DNA of 64,000 nucleotides from Wyeomyia smithii (GCF_029784165.1 NC_073696.1:181653825-181717824), one strand, 5' to 3'. Numbered from the stretch's first letter, positions 1 to 12,283 are shown. Numbers and translations: made by a program. Notes: generated from the sequence alone by a model not told the origin.

Positions 1-807
1 CTTATTGGTAAACCAAAAATATCTTCCTCTACCCCATCTTGATAATGTATTCTCAATTCAACAGGTACCATCAACAGCTCTCAATCACGTCATCCTTCTC
101 AATATTAAACATCCAATAATGTGGATGGCATACTTGTTGGCTGGAAATATTGGCAACGGTTTGCATCCCATGTACTGCACAGGTGTTTGCCTTTAGGTAT
201 GCTCAATGTTTGTAGTGAAAGCCACTATGTTACGATTTATGGAAGCTTTGACGGTTAAAGCTGTGATTGCAGTTCTGAAGGGTGTTTTCAATTAGACATG
301 TTCAGGAATATAATAAAACATTTTCGTTTGATTGCATCTTATTTATCCCCTAGCTTTGAAGTCAAACAATCTATCTTTAAGCGAAATTTAACCTTATCAT
401 TTAGTAAATGGTCTCTGCAAGAATGATGGCGATGTAGCCAATTGCTGTGTATTAAACTCGAGTGATTGATAAACTAGAATGAAGGTAATAGCGAAATAAG
501 AAAATATATAACTATACAGAAATATCTCTCCCAGGAGATCACTTACCAAGAACTGTAATAATGAAAGTGATAGAAAGTAGTGAAGCCAAGCAGCAGAGAA
601 GTATATTGATAAAACTCAAGTCAGGTTATAGTTGAGGAGTGATAATCAGGTGGCAAAAGATATAACCTCGACGATAGTTGGAGAGCTCGTGGATGAGCTG
701 CTTCCGGCGGTTGAAATGGCACAATAGGCCACCCTTTCGAGGACGTAGTAACGATACTGCTTCACTATCGTAAAGGGTATTCTAGTGCAGTACTATGCTA
801 AACTTAC
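1..807 (-). other. eag: eag intron 4 (partial)
   Basis: This stretch begins at the GTAAGT donor of exon 4 (complement of 802-807) and runs off the left edge. It is AT-rich. I see no further exon, RNA gene or recognisable mobile element in it. Confidence 0.75.
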
Positions 808-939
808 CTCCTTTCGTATCTTCGCTGTCGATCGGCTGCTTCAGGGCCGTGATGTCGCGGAATGTGAGCAAGAATAGTACCACCAGGTCCCGTTCGTTTC
901 GAATGGGCGCCACCTGTAGTAGAAGCCATAGCGGAGTTT
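808..939 (-). CDS. eag: eag exon 4: PAC part of the PAS domain
   Basis: Fourth coding exon of the ether-a-go-go voltage-gated potassium channel (KCNH1 type). Read on the minus strand it gives TPLWLLLQVAPIRNERD, followed by a segment ending FRDITALKQPI, which is the C-terminal strand-rich part of the eag-family PAS domain. It starts after a CAG acceptor (complement of 940-942) and ends at a GTAAGT donor (complement of 802-807). Two bases complete a lysine begun in exon 3, then 43 whole codons and one base of a glycine codon follow. The exon lacks a start codon and is too short to be found by ORF calling. In the family this domain packs against the cytoplasmic cyclic-nucleotide-binding homology domain and slows closing. 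The membrane part must lie beyond the left edge. Confidence 0.95.
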
Positions 940-3640
940 CTGAAATAGAATAAGAAATTTAATGATTTCATAATATTTAATCCAGTTTTATAACTGGTTT
1001 TGTTGAATACTTATTAGCTATACACGATAATGTTGCATTCAATATTATAAAATAATAAATTTACGTTAAAAATAATGGCATGGTCAATAACATGTTTAGC
1101 CATAACATCAAGGCAGTGTCGTCTTATTAAATAATTAGCGATGCTAATTTTGAGTTAATGAATTGGGGATTCCGCGAATTTTCAAATTTGATAGCGAAAC
1201 TGCTAGCCTTGGCCGTCGAAACGTTAACCGCATTAAGGTTTCATTGAAATGCCAAACAAAATATTTGCAAAAACAGGCTTCTAGAAAGGTTCAGCTTGGA
1301 TATCGCTAAATTCTATTAATACCTACTCTATTCCGGTACTAGCGCTTTATTCCTTTCTTCGCTAAACGACTACATATTAGAGTGGGGAGTCGTTATATGA
1401 AAAAAATGAAACATGACTGTCACAAATTCAGAACCAAGTATTTGGTTCAATTTGGAACCCCAAGCCATCCTAAATTTATCGGAAGTCGTTTGGTTTTGTC
1501 TTCGCTTAGCACATTGCATTTCGAATTTGTATGAAGATTTGTATGGGCAAACCTGCTTTTTTTGCATTTTCCATTCTAGAGAGCTTAAAATGGTTTAAAC
1601 CGTACGTTTCATGAGTATAAGGTAGGTTTTTTGATGTTAGAGATTGTTGGATAAACTCGATACAACAGGTTAATTTTGATGGAAATTCTGCTGACGCCGG
1701 TACACTGACAGTGTTGGCAGAAAAAAACGATTTTCAGCTTTTAATTCGACATATGTACTTAAATTTAAACAACTATCGCTTTTTAGGGCCATCCTAGCTT
1801 TTAAGTATCTTCGGCAAAGTTGTTAACCCATTCCCGGCGGGTGATGCCATATGGAATCACCTATAACATTCAAACTATGATTTAAGTTTAACAATTATAC
1901 CTACTTGAAAATTTTCACGATGAAACTATTCAGTATGGTTGATCTTTAATATGCAATACAATTTGTGTACATAGTTGATGAGTAATAACATAATAGCAAA
2001 GATGACTAGAACAAGATACCTGACTCTTGCAGAATTCATCGGACATGATTGTCGCTGCGGGTGATCAAAAGTCGAACTAATTTGTACACTGTTAATATGA
2101 TGTATACTTAACGAAAAAAATCAACTGACGCCAAGGCAAGACATGACTGCTTAAAGGTGAAACAATTTTTTACAGTATCCATGTGGACGACATTACGGTG
2201 CTGCCATCCGAAAAATGATAGTAATGTGTACGAATGTTTAGTTCTCAAACATGAAACTTTCCGGAAGAATCAAGAATTATCGGCGCGTCATTTAAAATTA
2301 AGCGTACCATCAGAATTTTCTGATAACCGCTATGAGCACGCTCTATAGCCAAGTTGTTCACTCTTGCCGAGGTTAATAAAGCAAAAATCGGGTGCCCCAG
2401 TGAACCTGACCATATGCACAATGATTCTGAAATCTGGTTTGCGACATATCAAACTTGAGTTTTGGTAGAATGAGACCTGAAACTAAATATTATTCCTCAA
2501 ATAACCTCACACTCTGACAGTCAACTTCACACTTTTCTTTCGTACTTTGAAGTGCAAAAAATATGGCAATAGCATTTAGTGCAAAAAATTACAATATCAT
2601 TAATCTGCATGTTATCTTAAGCGTCGAGCTGACCAAACTACTACACTTTTTTCATATACAATCTTGAACAGCTCAACGATCGATGACGAACTATGCACGA
2701 TAAATTGGTTTTGCTCATAGTGACAATTTTATGAGAATTTAAGTCATCAGATGGCAGCACTAACCGTCAGGAATCGGTCGTGTTCAAAATTTATGAAAAA
2801 TTTGGAAGTTAGGTATCTTGTTCTAGTTATCTTTGATAATAGTCTAAAGTTCATTTTTTGAGGTAGAAACTGATTTCTTTCCGGAATTGGGTTGAGTATC
2901 GAAAGTGCTATACTTTAGCGTAATGTAGTGCATTTATAAAGTATTACCGAGTTCTCTAGAAGGGGAAATGCAAAAAAGTAGGTTTTCCTATACAAATTTT
3001 TATACAACATAAAAATCCAATGCGCCAAGCGGAGACAAAACCAATCGACTTCCAATAAGTTTAGAATTGTTTGGACCCTGAATAAAATAAAAAAAAACTT
3101 GGTTCTTGAAAAACAATCACACCCCTGCTACATATCTTATTTTATACAATTGTAATTAAAAAATATTGCGTTCTGATTGCGCACAAATCAGTGCGACGGC
3201 AAGCTGTAACGGTTATCCAACGAATGCAATTAATTAACTTAAAGCATATTTGACAGCTTTTCGAAAAACCCACTTTTTAAGAATCTGGATTATTTTCGAC
3301 AAAGACATACACACAGCAAGCTATGCAATTAGAAGAAATAAAAAAAAAAGAATTGTCAAAAAAAACACATTCTGTACCTAACACGCATCGGTATCGGATG
3401 TGTTTGGTGATCGCTCCGATAATATATACCTGATACAAGTAATACGTGTAAGCAAGTGCTGACATTGTTTGCCCGGTCCCGGTTTGTTCGAGCCGAATTA
3501 ATCCCCATTCAAGGTCGCGTGCCTTTGTGCAACTGTTTCGCATCGTAACTGCCTGCTGGTGCGTGCGACGATTTGGCTGTTGTGTACTTTGTGCTTCGGT
3601 AGACGTGAATTTCGACACAAAGAAGGAAAAAGAAGGAGTA

Positions 3641-4582
3641 GGGTAACTGGGGTATTTTGGCCCACATGCATATTTTGGCACACCCGGTAACATTTTACGC
3701 ATTTTATCTGATGCAACATTGAATAACACACCTAAGAATCATACTACACTTTAATTTTCGGCGAAAAACTGGGTCTAGGTAGTGTTATTTTGGAATTAGT
3801 TCATACATATTCAAAGTCATGACTGAGTCAACCCAAAGTCAAGAGGAAGTGGTAGCATACAAGTCAACGTCCGGAAGCTATTGTAACAAATATGTATGCT
3901 TTTGAAACGGTTCGTTGTTGTAGTAACATTGACAAAATCTCATAGAAACAGTTTGTATACTCTAACATGTTGGAAAAAGTTGAAAAAGTTGTTAAACGCA
4001 TGGCCGAAATATGTTTGCCTCTTTCTGAAGCAAACATATTTTGGCCATGCCAAGTTTTGACATCTCTTTGATTACCGTTCGGCCGATTCTCGTGAACAAA
4101 GAAGCAGCTTATGACAATTTACAGGTAATTACTTCTTAATTTATCACATTTAACAAGATAAAATTAGATAAGAATGCCTGTCAAACCGCTATAAGCCAAA
4201 TCATTTCATTTTTAGATGCCTAAAATTTACAAAAATTCACAGCAGAAGGATGTTCTTCTCAAACCCACTATTTTTGCTGTAAAAATGCCGACGATCATCT
4301 TAAATATAATTAGTCCGAACTATTTCCATACACGTCTGTAGATATAAAGGTGGGCCAAAGTAAAAATTTGGTGGACCAAATTATGTTTTATTACTTCGTA
4401 GAAATTTTGATAATTCTAGGATATTTTTCAATATATTGCATTGTTGAACGGTGTATTTTAAAATAGACACTTAGCTTTTAACAATGGTATAATAGAGTAG
4501 GTATTTATGTTGAAAAATTGTGTTTGTTTTTAATGAACCGTGCGAACACTTCCCAAAGCTGGCCAAAATACCCCCGTTACCC
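3641..4582. mobile_element. TA-flanked MITE, 942 bp (copy 1)
   Basis: Both ends carry a terminal inverted repeat: GGGTAACTGGGGTATTTTGG on the left, and on the right the reverse of GGGTAACGGGGGTATTTTGG. The element is flanked by TA on both sides (3639-3640 and 4583-4584), as in Tc1/mariner-type insertions. There is no transposase ORF. It sits in the 5' UTR of I-like copy A. A second copy at about 33903-38492 shares the interior almost base for base. Confidence 0.85.
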
Positions 4583-4628
4583 TATGACGTGATTGGTGTC
4601 TCTCGTAGTAGAGCGCTAGCTCAGCGCA

Positions 4629-5150
4629 ATGGATGTAGATCCCTTAACCTTCGTTCCCCCATTTTCGAACCCTTCCGCTCATGTCTATCCCGCTCAATTC
4701 CTCCAAGTCGCTGATGCAACCACCCCTAGCCCTAGGCTTTACCCATACGAAGCTAAAAGCAACTTTGTCGTCTATTTCCGGCTAAAGACCGAAATTTCAA
4801 AGGTCAGAACTAACAAGCTCCGTGACGTGGACAATGACCTGGAACAGGGCTATGGTATAGCTTGCTCCGAGCTCATCAAACGCAAGTTTCGTCTCTATAT
4901 ACCCGCACGAGACGTGGAGATCGACGGTGTAATAACCGATTCGAGTCTGTCTGTCGAATGTATTCTGGAAAGCGGTATTGGTTGCTTCAAAAATAGTGTT
5001 ACCCAGGCGAAGATATTAGATTGTAAGCAATTGCGGTTTATGTCGCTCGTCTGCGGTAAAAGGATTCGTTTCGTGTTACATTTGCCGGATCTGCACTCCC
5101 TAGCCATGTCTCGAAGAACCGGGTTCGTTTGCCTGTGGTTCGTAAAATTG
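4629..5150 (+). pseudogene. I-like A ORF1 fragment (N-terminal half)
   Basis: The reading frame begins MDVDPLTFVPP, matching the MDVDPSPPAPP start of intact ORF1 in copy C. It keeps YIPARDVEIDGVITDSSLS and SVECIL almost unchanged. It lacks an internal stretch that C has between the proline-rich start and RDVEIDG, and it departs from the family after about 5145, where the RTE insertion begins. The zinc-knuckle region is lost. In the family ORF1 is a nucleic-acid-binding protein needed for the retrotransposition particle. Confidence 0.8.
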
Positions 5151-8100
5151 GCAAATGACTGGACACGTGTAACTTGAGACCCTAATGTGGCCATTCACCT
5201 CTGTCCAGCAACTCCTATCCCAACCTCCACGTGGTGCCGACCGGGATACGAGTAACCTTAACGGAGATCAGGTAACCAATTCCCGGTGGAAACTATGGTC
5301 GTATGCTGACTTGGAAGGGGGTAAGAAGGCGGCTGTATCCCCATATAAGAGGCGGCGTACAACAGCATCTGACATGGAGCGGTCGGCTGAATTATGGAAT
5401 GCTGTATCCCGCCAGCAACACCTAAGATGGCAGCCCCATCAGCAGGATGTAGGTATCGCGACCCTGGTAAGGTAGCATACCGTAACCTTTCTTCAACCAC
5501 GAACAACGAAATTAGAAAACGGAACGGATCAATCAGCAAAGACCTAGGCTACGAACACGGAAAAAGATTAAGGTAAACGATTGGAAATTGGGTACTAGGA
5601 ACGTCCGATCTCTCAATGAACCGGCGCGGGCTGGCTTGCTTGCTCGAGAACTACAGCGGCAGAGAGTCGAAATCGCAGCGATTCAGGAGGTTTGGTGGCC
5701 AAATTCCGGCGAAAGGAAATTCCGTGTAGTAGACCCAATTGCACATACTTCTTTCAAGTACCACATCCACTACAGTGGCGGCAAAGCAGCGGAACTGGGC
5801 ATCGGTTTCGTAGTGCTGGGAAAATCAAGAGAAAACAAGAGTCATCCGGTGGAGGCCCGTAGATGACCGTATATGCGTGTTGAGGATTAAAGGCAAATTC
5901 TACAACTACAGTTTAATCAACACCTACGCACCGACAAACGATAAATCCGATGAAGTCAAAGATGAGTTTTATGATAAGCTTGAGCGAATCTATGACGAGT
6001 GCCCAAAACACGATGTAAAAGTCGTCGTCGGAGACGCAAACGCACAGGTTGGGAAGGAGGAATTCTTCCTTCCGGTCATTAGAAGGCATAGCCTCCACTC
6101 GTAAACCAATGAAAACGGCCTGAGGCTGATACACTTCGCCGCGGCCAGAAGAATGGCCATATGTAGCACCTATTTTCCACGTTCAAATATTCAGAAACAC
6201 ACCTGGAGGTCCAAATGAAGAATCCTGCTCACAAATCGATCACATGCTGATTGACGGTCGCGTTTCGGATGTTACTGATGTTAGGTCTTTTCGGGGACCA
6301 AACATTGATTTTGACCATTATCTCGTCGTTTGTAAAATCCGCGCACGGTTGTCGAACGTGCTGAAATCTCGCACAGAGAGGACGACGCGTTTCTACATTC
6401 AGCGGTTGAAACCTGATGGCGAGGCAGCAGAATACGCCAGAGAGCTGGATTAACGGATCGCAGAACAGCAGGAGGAAACAGTGGAAGACATAAATGGGCT
6501 GTGGAGCAGTATCCACGGCGCCATTGAAACGACTGCGAGAGAGATGGTAGGTACGACGTGTGTAAGACAGCCTAATGGCTGGTTCGATGTCGAGTACCAA
6601 AGAGCGACAGATGAGAAGAAACGTGCCGCATGCTCACTGCGGCTACGCGTCAGAACAGAGAGAGGTACAGGGGGGCAAGAGCTGCCGAAAATAAAACCCA
6701 CCGTCGGAAGAATCGTGAATACGAAGAGCAGGTGCTCTCCAGCGCAGAGGACAGCTATGCTCAAAACGACGTGCGAAGATTCTATAGAACTGTCAACAGA
6801 GTCAGAAGCAGGAATTTTCCTGTGCCGGTCATGTGTAATGAGAAGGACGGCAACCTACTTACTGATAAACCGACGGTTGCAGCCAGGTGGAAGGAGCATT
6901 TTCAGGCGCTATTGAACGGTGAGGAGCTGGATGAGCAGAACAGGAACAGGATGACGATTATGAGTGGCGAACAAGCTGTGGAGCCACCAACACAGGAGGA
7001 GGTGAAAAAGGCGATTAGTGATCTAACGGCAAGGCGGCTGGGAAGGACAAATGCCGAACGACTGGTTGGAAGGCCTCATATGCCCTATCTATAAGAAGGG
7101 TCACCGATTGGATTGTGGTAACTATCGAGGCATTACGTTGCTCAACTCCGCATATAAAGTGCTCTCACGTATCCTGTTCTTCAGATTAAGACCGTTAACG
7201 GAATCCTTTGTTGGCGAATACCAGGGTGGTTTTCGACAGGGGCGTTCCACGACAGATCAAATCTTCACCCTGCGACCGACTCACCATCTACTCGTGAATT
7301 TCAGGACGGCATACGAGCTGTGGGAGATCATGCTACGGTTTCCTTACGAAACTAATTAAGCTGAGTCGTATGACGCTGGAGGGATCAAAATCGTACCTTT
7401 TAAGAGGGAAGCAACGAGATTGGGACTTGTCATTAACTCTGCCAAAATGAAGTACATGGTAGCTGGCAGATAGCGTGGGAGTCCCCGTGGTGTTGGTGCT
7501 GAGGTGGAGATAGATGGGGAACGAATTGAAGTGGTTGACGAATTCGTTTATCTTGGTACACTTGTGACATGTGACAACGATATGAGCCGTGAAGTGAAAC
7601 GACGAGTTACAGCTGCGAACAGGACCTTCTACGGACTACGTAACCAGCTGAGGTCCCGTAGTTTGCAAACTCGCACAAAACTAGCGCTGTATAGGACGCT
7701 GATACTCCTGGTGGCCCGTTACGGACATAAAGCATGGACGCTGAAGGAAGCTGATCAACGAGTGCTCGGAGTTTTAGAGCGTTAAGTTCTGCGATCGATA
7801 CTTGGCGGTAAACTATAAGATGGAGTGTGGCGCAGACGCATGAACCACGGGTTGTACCAGGTATACAAACATGCTGATATAGTGAAGGTAATACGACGGG
7901 GCAGGCTTCAGTGGGCTGGACATGTAGCCAGAATGGCTGACGAGAGAGCCGCCAAAACTATCTTCAGTAGAGAACCAGGAAGAGGCCGTCGACTCCGTGG
8001 TAGGCCTCGCACGGGGTGGATGTGCGCGGTGGAAGAAGATGCACGATCTGCTGGTGTACGAGGAGACTGGAGAACGGCTGCCCAAGACAGAAGAAGCTGA

Positions 8101-8177
8101 ACATCTCTAATTCGTTCGGCCATAGACCGGTGAACGGTCCGTTAGCCAACAAAGTAAAGTAAAGTAAAGTAAGTAAA
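5145..8177 (+). mobile_element. RTE-clade non-LTR retrotransposon inserted in I-like A
   Basis: The insert carries endonuclease, reverse transcriptase and C-terminal sequence of RTE type, and ends in a short tandem tail built on AAAGT (8151-8177). Such simple-repeat 3' tails are usual for RTE elements. ORF1 of I-like A resumes immediately after the tail at 8178 (the segment equivalent to YMQRRDKIKRSLKERSK). The left junction is approximate, because about 190 bp of the host ORF1 is also missing there. Confidence 0.85.
5588..8100 (+). pseudogene. RTE endonuclease/reverse transcriptase, broken
   Basis: The coding region is spread over several frames. Visible endonuclease parts are NVRSLNEPARAG (5600s), IAAIQEVWW with the catalytic Glu (5670s), GDANAQVG (about 6030) and IDHMLIDG (6238), ending in DFDHYLVV where SDH is expected. 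Reverse transcriptase parts are NYRGITLLNSAYKVLSRIL (about 7120) and GGFRQGRSTTDQI (about 7225). The palm segment with the YADD box is missing between about 7290 and 7420. The C-terminal part includes GRLQWAGHVARM (about 7900). Frameshifts and this deletion make it non-functional. Confidence 0.85.
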
Positions 8178-8600
8178 ATCTACATGAGCTGCCCGGTTTA
8201 CATGCAGCGCAGAAATAAAATCAAGCGCTCTCTTAAGGAGCGTTCTAAATGTTTTACACTGAGATACTTAGGAAGACCATGACCACTTCTAGCATAACAT
8301 CAAACCTCTTCGAGCTGTTGTCCTCTGATGAAACCGATTCTGACGATCTACCAGCGGGAACATCTTATGCCAATTCTGGGGAATCGAGAAAGACGGAAAA
8401 TATTTCCTCTCCTAAACTTTCCAGAAAAGGTCCTGAGAATTCGCAAAGTGGAATGAATGGTACAACCAAAACAAAAAGTGCTGAGGAAAAACCGAAGCAA
8501 ACTCCTTCTAGACTTGGAAATCTAAAGTCACAGAAGAAGTTCCCATCTCTGTCTTACAGAGGAAATGTAGAAGTATTTTACCAAAAATTGATTCATTTGA
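8178..8600 (+). pseudogene. I-like A ORF1 C-terminal remnant
   Basis: Sequence after the RTE tail matches the C-terminal part of ORF1 in copy C: IKRSLKERSK, then a frame change, then LLSSDETDSDDLPAGTSYAN, LSRKGPENSQS and QTPSRLGNLKSQKKFPSL. It runs directly into ORF2 (LINKNKCDAFSLCETWLTSN near 8605) because the ORF1 end and ORF2 start are deleted. Confidence 0.75.
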
Positions 8601-10135
8601 AGTTTTGATAAATAAAAACAAATGCGATGCATTTTCTCTCTGTGAAACTTGGCTTACTTCGAATATTGATATTAACGTCCATGATATTTATATTATCCGC
8701 CTTAATCGAGATACCCCATTTGGAGGAGTACTTCTAGGTATTAAAAAGTGTTTTTTTTTCTGTTCTCCTCTCGATTGCAGGCATTAAGTTGTCACATGTC
8801 AAATGACAATACAAGGTAAAGAGGTAAGAAATCGACAAGGATTCTCTCCAGTTTTAATTTTTTTTCTTGTTTTTTTTTCTAGTTCGACTCTAAAGGCACC
8901 TGGGGTTGTCAAATTAGGTATCTGATGAAAAAATGCCAACGAAGAGAGCATTTTCTTCAAACAACCTTCTAGCTCAAAAAGAAATTTATTTTTCATACAA
9001 TAACCAGATCATGGTGGGGAGCCCACCCAGGAGACCTTATAAGGCTTTGCAAAACAACAATATTGTCTGTAATTGAGTACGGGTGTTTCTGCTTTCGCTG
9101 CGTAGCACACACACATTTGAAAAAAACTGGAGAGAATACAATATCGTCGTTTGCGTATCGCCTTAGGTTGCATGCAGTCGATGATGAATGAGTTTGGTGG
9201 TCTTAGCTGAAGTTTTACCAAATGTGAGGTCTTGAACCGTTCAGTGATTGAAAACTTTGAAAGGGTAATCAAACTTAACTCTCAAACCCGTTTTATGACA
9301 TTATATTTCTATCTTATGTCTCAAAATATTAACCCTTCGTCGAATATTCCAAATCGTGTCAACTTATCAAAAACTTCTGATTCTACTATGTTTTTCGAGT
9401 TTATTTACACGTGCGACAGATCCCCAATTTTTTTTCCAATTAATATCGAAACATCAACTGCGACAATATGTTCTACACTGACGGATCACTTCTCGATGGG
9501 TCTACTGGCTTCGGTATCTTCAATAACAATTTAACCGCCTCCCATAAGCTCGATAATCCTGCTTCTGTTTACTTCGCAGAATTAGCTGCAATTCAGCACA
9601 CCCTAGGGATTATCGAAAAAATGCCCACGGACCATTATTTCATCTTTACGGACAGTCTCAGTTACATTGAGGCTCTCCGATCGATGAAGGATGTTAAGCA
9701 CTCTCCGTATTTCCTTGGGAAAATACGGGAACATTTGAGTGCTTTATCCAAAAAAATTATTTAAGATTACCTTAGTGTGGGTCCCTTCTCACTGTTCGAT
9801 ACCGGGCAATTAGAAGGCGGACTGTTTAGCTAAGGTGGGCGCAACAAACGGTGAAATTTATGAAAGACCAACTGCTTTTAATGAATTGTATGCACTCGTA
9901 CGTCAGAATACGATCATCAATTGGCAAAATTCTTTGACCAGAGGGAAACTGGGAAGGTGGTTACATTTCATTATACCCAAGGTATGTAAGGTATGTAAGT
10001 CGAGATTTCATTTGCGTGAAGTCTCGGTTTATGTCCAACCACTATAGGTTTGACGCGCATCTCCGTCGTATTGAGTTCGGAGAAAGTCGTATCTGTGCCT
10101 GTGGTGAAGGTTAACACGACGTATGTTGTTTGGCC
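8600..10135 (+). pseudogene. I-like A ORF2 remnant (endonuclease start, thumb, RNase H)
   Basis: A short endonuclease start (CDAFSLCETWLTS) is followed by a large deletion that removes the rest of the endonuclease and the reverse transcriptase fingers and palm. Sequence resumes near 8880 at the region equivalent to FDSKGTWG. RNase H is recognisable at 9468-9764: FYTDGSLLDGSTGFGIF, a conserved ELAAIQ and FTDSLS give the D-E-D residues. The final Asp region (IPGN) is broken by a stop. Several frameshifts are present. Confidence 0.8.
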
Positions 10136-10179
10136 GTGCCCTGTACACTGTGACGCCAGGTCTAAATTATTAGCTTCCC

Positions 10180-11369
10180 CACGGTGCTCCCACAGACCGT
10201 TATTATAAAAAAATGCACCAAAGAATCTGAGTACACCATTCGATTCGTTATGACGTCCAGAATCTCTGGTCAAAATTTCAAAATCATCGAAAGGGATATT
10301 AAAACGACGAAATACTCAATGTAAAGCACGTTTTTCACCACAATTTTATGAAACAACTTCCAAAATGGTTTCTGCACATTCCAAGTATTATATTTCAAGA
10401 CATTTACAATTGTAGAAAGATTTATTTGAAAATCCCACAGTGCACAGTGGTCTTAATTCGAAAAATCGTGATCGTTTTGGATTTGACTATGAAAAATTGA
10501 TTTTATGGACTCAATGTCTTCAGCAAAATTGTTTCATAGAACAAGGCCTTACTTTTGGCGTTTTTAGTTTTTCGATCAATCCACCTAACAGTTGGATAAA
10601 AAAATATTTTTGCTAATTTTCAATATACCGGATTACTTTCTTCAGCAAAGTTGTGGAAAAATTTTAGAAGAAAAACAATTGCTGAATACTTCGATGTCCT
10701 ATATGTACGTTGAACACGACAAAATAGAGTTTTTTGTAGAACACCCCTCCTTAAAATCAGTTTTTTCTCTATAATTTTTTCTGTGAGAGTCAAAACAATA
10801 AATTTCATAAATTTATGAGGAAAACTTAGTTGAATGCATAAATTCTTAGAACATTTTGCATTGTTTTGGTCATTACAGACGAAAATATAAACAAAAAACT
10901 GATTTTAAGGTTAGGTGGATTAATCGAAAAACCAAAAACGCCAAAAGTAAGGCCTTGTTTTATGAAACAATTTTGCTGAAAACATTGAGTCCATAAAATC
11001 AATTTTTTATAGTCAAATCTAAAAAGATCAAGATTTTTCGAATTTAGACGACTGTGCACTGTGGGATTTTCAAATAAATCTTTCCACCAATTGTAAATGT
11101 CTTGAAATATAATACTTGGAATGTGTAGAAACTATTTTGGAAGTTGTTTCATAAAATTGTGGTGAAAAACCTGCTTTACATTGAGTATTTCGTCGTTTTA
11201 ATATCCCTTTTTTGTACTTTACGACCTTCAAAAGGGCATTACTCAAAACTGTACCGTACGATGATTTTGAAATTTTGACCAGAGATTCTGGACGTCATAA
11301 CGAATCGAATGGTGTACTCAGATTCTTTGGTGCATTTTTTTTATAATAACGGTCTGTGGGATCACCGTG
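10180..11369. mobile_element. Foldback element, 1190 bp (copy 1)
   Basis: The ends are inverted copies (CACGGTGCTCCCACAGACCG on the left, and its near-reverse at 11350-11369). The arms continue inward for roughly 400 bp or more with high similarity, so a single strand could fold into a long hairpin. The right arm lacks about 190 bp present in the left arm. It interrupts I-like A at AGCTTCCC and is flanked by a 4-bp duplication TCCC (10176-10179, 11370-11373). No coding capacity. Related copies are at 40858-41415 and 47091-48774. Confidence 0.85.
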
Positions 11370-12099
11370 TCCCTTCAGGCCGGAGGTAGACAGCCGGGTG
11401 TTCCTGTCCCTTATATACGTTTTCTTAAAATCCATTCATGCCCCACTCTAGTTCCATTCCCTTCCGCCTACATCCAACAAAACGGCAAGAACACACCTAG
11501 ACCTCGGATTTGGAACCAGCAACCAAACCCCGCACGAATCCGACAGGGCCCGAGAAATACAAGCCTTCCCAGATACTTAACAAACAACGAACCAGCAATT
11601 AAAACAAACATGTTAGTTTTAATTCTGGAATTAAATTCTGCTCGTTGTCGGCAGCGAAGATAAAAAATTTGCTTTTAGTTTTTAAAAATACCTTTCAAAT
11701 TAAGACACTTGGTTTAAATGGAACCGTTAAACTTTTTTTTGTATTGTGCCGTGTCGAATAAATTTTGTGATAAAAAAAGCAAGATTTATGAATCCAGAAT
11801 GAATTATTTCGAGGTCTCGACCACATCGAAGTGAATAAAAAAAAAATAATTGAATATGACCATTACATTTCAATTGACAAAAACACAACATACTGAACTG
11901 ATGCGAACCAGCTATTCCAGTAAGTAACGGTGTGTAGCAAATTGATTAATTGTTTTTTGAAGATGAGCACAAAGTGCAATCAATTATTCATTTAATTATG
12001 AACTCGAAACCGAACGTTCATACAATCCTTTTGTTCAGGTATAAGGCGCCTCCACAAAACTTTTACAAATATAAAAGCTGCTACTTTATGTATACTTAC

Positions 12100-12212
12100 T
12101 GTTCTTTTTGTAGAGCAAAACTTCAAACTGATCATGCTGCTGATGTTCCAGGGAATACTCCACCCGGGCTACCGTTTCCTTTTCCGTCAGCTCCCCGTAC
12201 ATGAAACCACAC
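12100..12212 (-). CDS. eag: eag exon 3: PAS domain middle
   Basis: Third coding exon of eag. It follows a CCAG acceptor (complement of 12213-12216) and ends at a GTAAGT donor (complement of 12094-12099). One base completes an arginine, then 37 codons begin CGFMYGELTEKETVARVEY and end in a stretch finishing EVLLYKKN, and one base starts the next lysine. This is the PAS helix-and-strand segment that follows the conserved KSCRC turn in insect eag. The join to exon 4 restores the family sequence KKNKTPLWL. Confidence 0.95.
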
Positions 12213-12283
12213 CTGGCATAGGGAATAATGAAACAATAAACATTAATGGGAATTCCCACCATCCGTGGGCTAGAATACTTCAC
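12213..12283 (-). other. eag: eag intron 2, 71 bp
   Basis: A minimal intron with GTGAAG donor (complement of 12278-12283) and CCAG acceptor. It splits an arginine codon (AG|G). At 71 bp it contrasts with the neighbouring introns of more than 11 kb and carries no insertion. Confidence 0.93.

Larger units (their letters stand above)
3368..11778 (+). mobile_element. I-like non-LTR retrotransposon A, degenerate and multiply interrupted
   Basis: The 5' UTR (3368-3638) matches the 5' UTR of full-length copy C (reverse of 61857-62304), including the shared start near CATTCTGT. ORF1 starts at 4629. The 3' end at 11757-11778 has an AATAAA signal and a short A run, as in C. Three other elements split it: a TA-MITE (3641-4582), an RTE element (about 5145-8177) and a foldback element (10180-11369). 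The middle of ORF2, including the reverse transcriptase core, is deleted, so the copy is dead. It lies antisense to eag inside intron 3. No clear target duplication was found. Confidence 0.85.
940..12099 (-). other. eag: eag intron 3, about 11.2 kb
   Basis: Bounded by the GTAAGT donor after exon 3 (complement of 12094-12099) and the CAG acceptor before exon 4. Most of it is I-like element A with its nested insertions. The flanks 943-3367 and 11779-12093 are AT-rich DNA in which I recognise nothing. Confidence 0.9.

Noticed and set aside
3277..3729. 150-codon minus-strand ORF
   Set aside because: It overlaps the 5' UTR of I-like copy A and the MITE end, has no recognisable domain, and is antisense to a known element.
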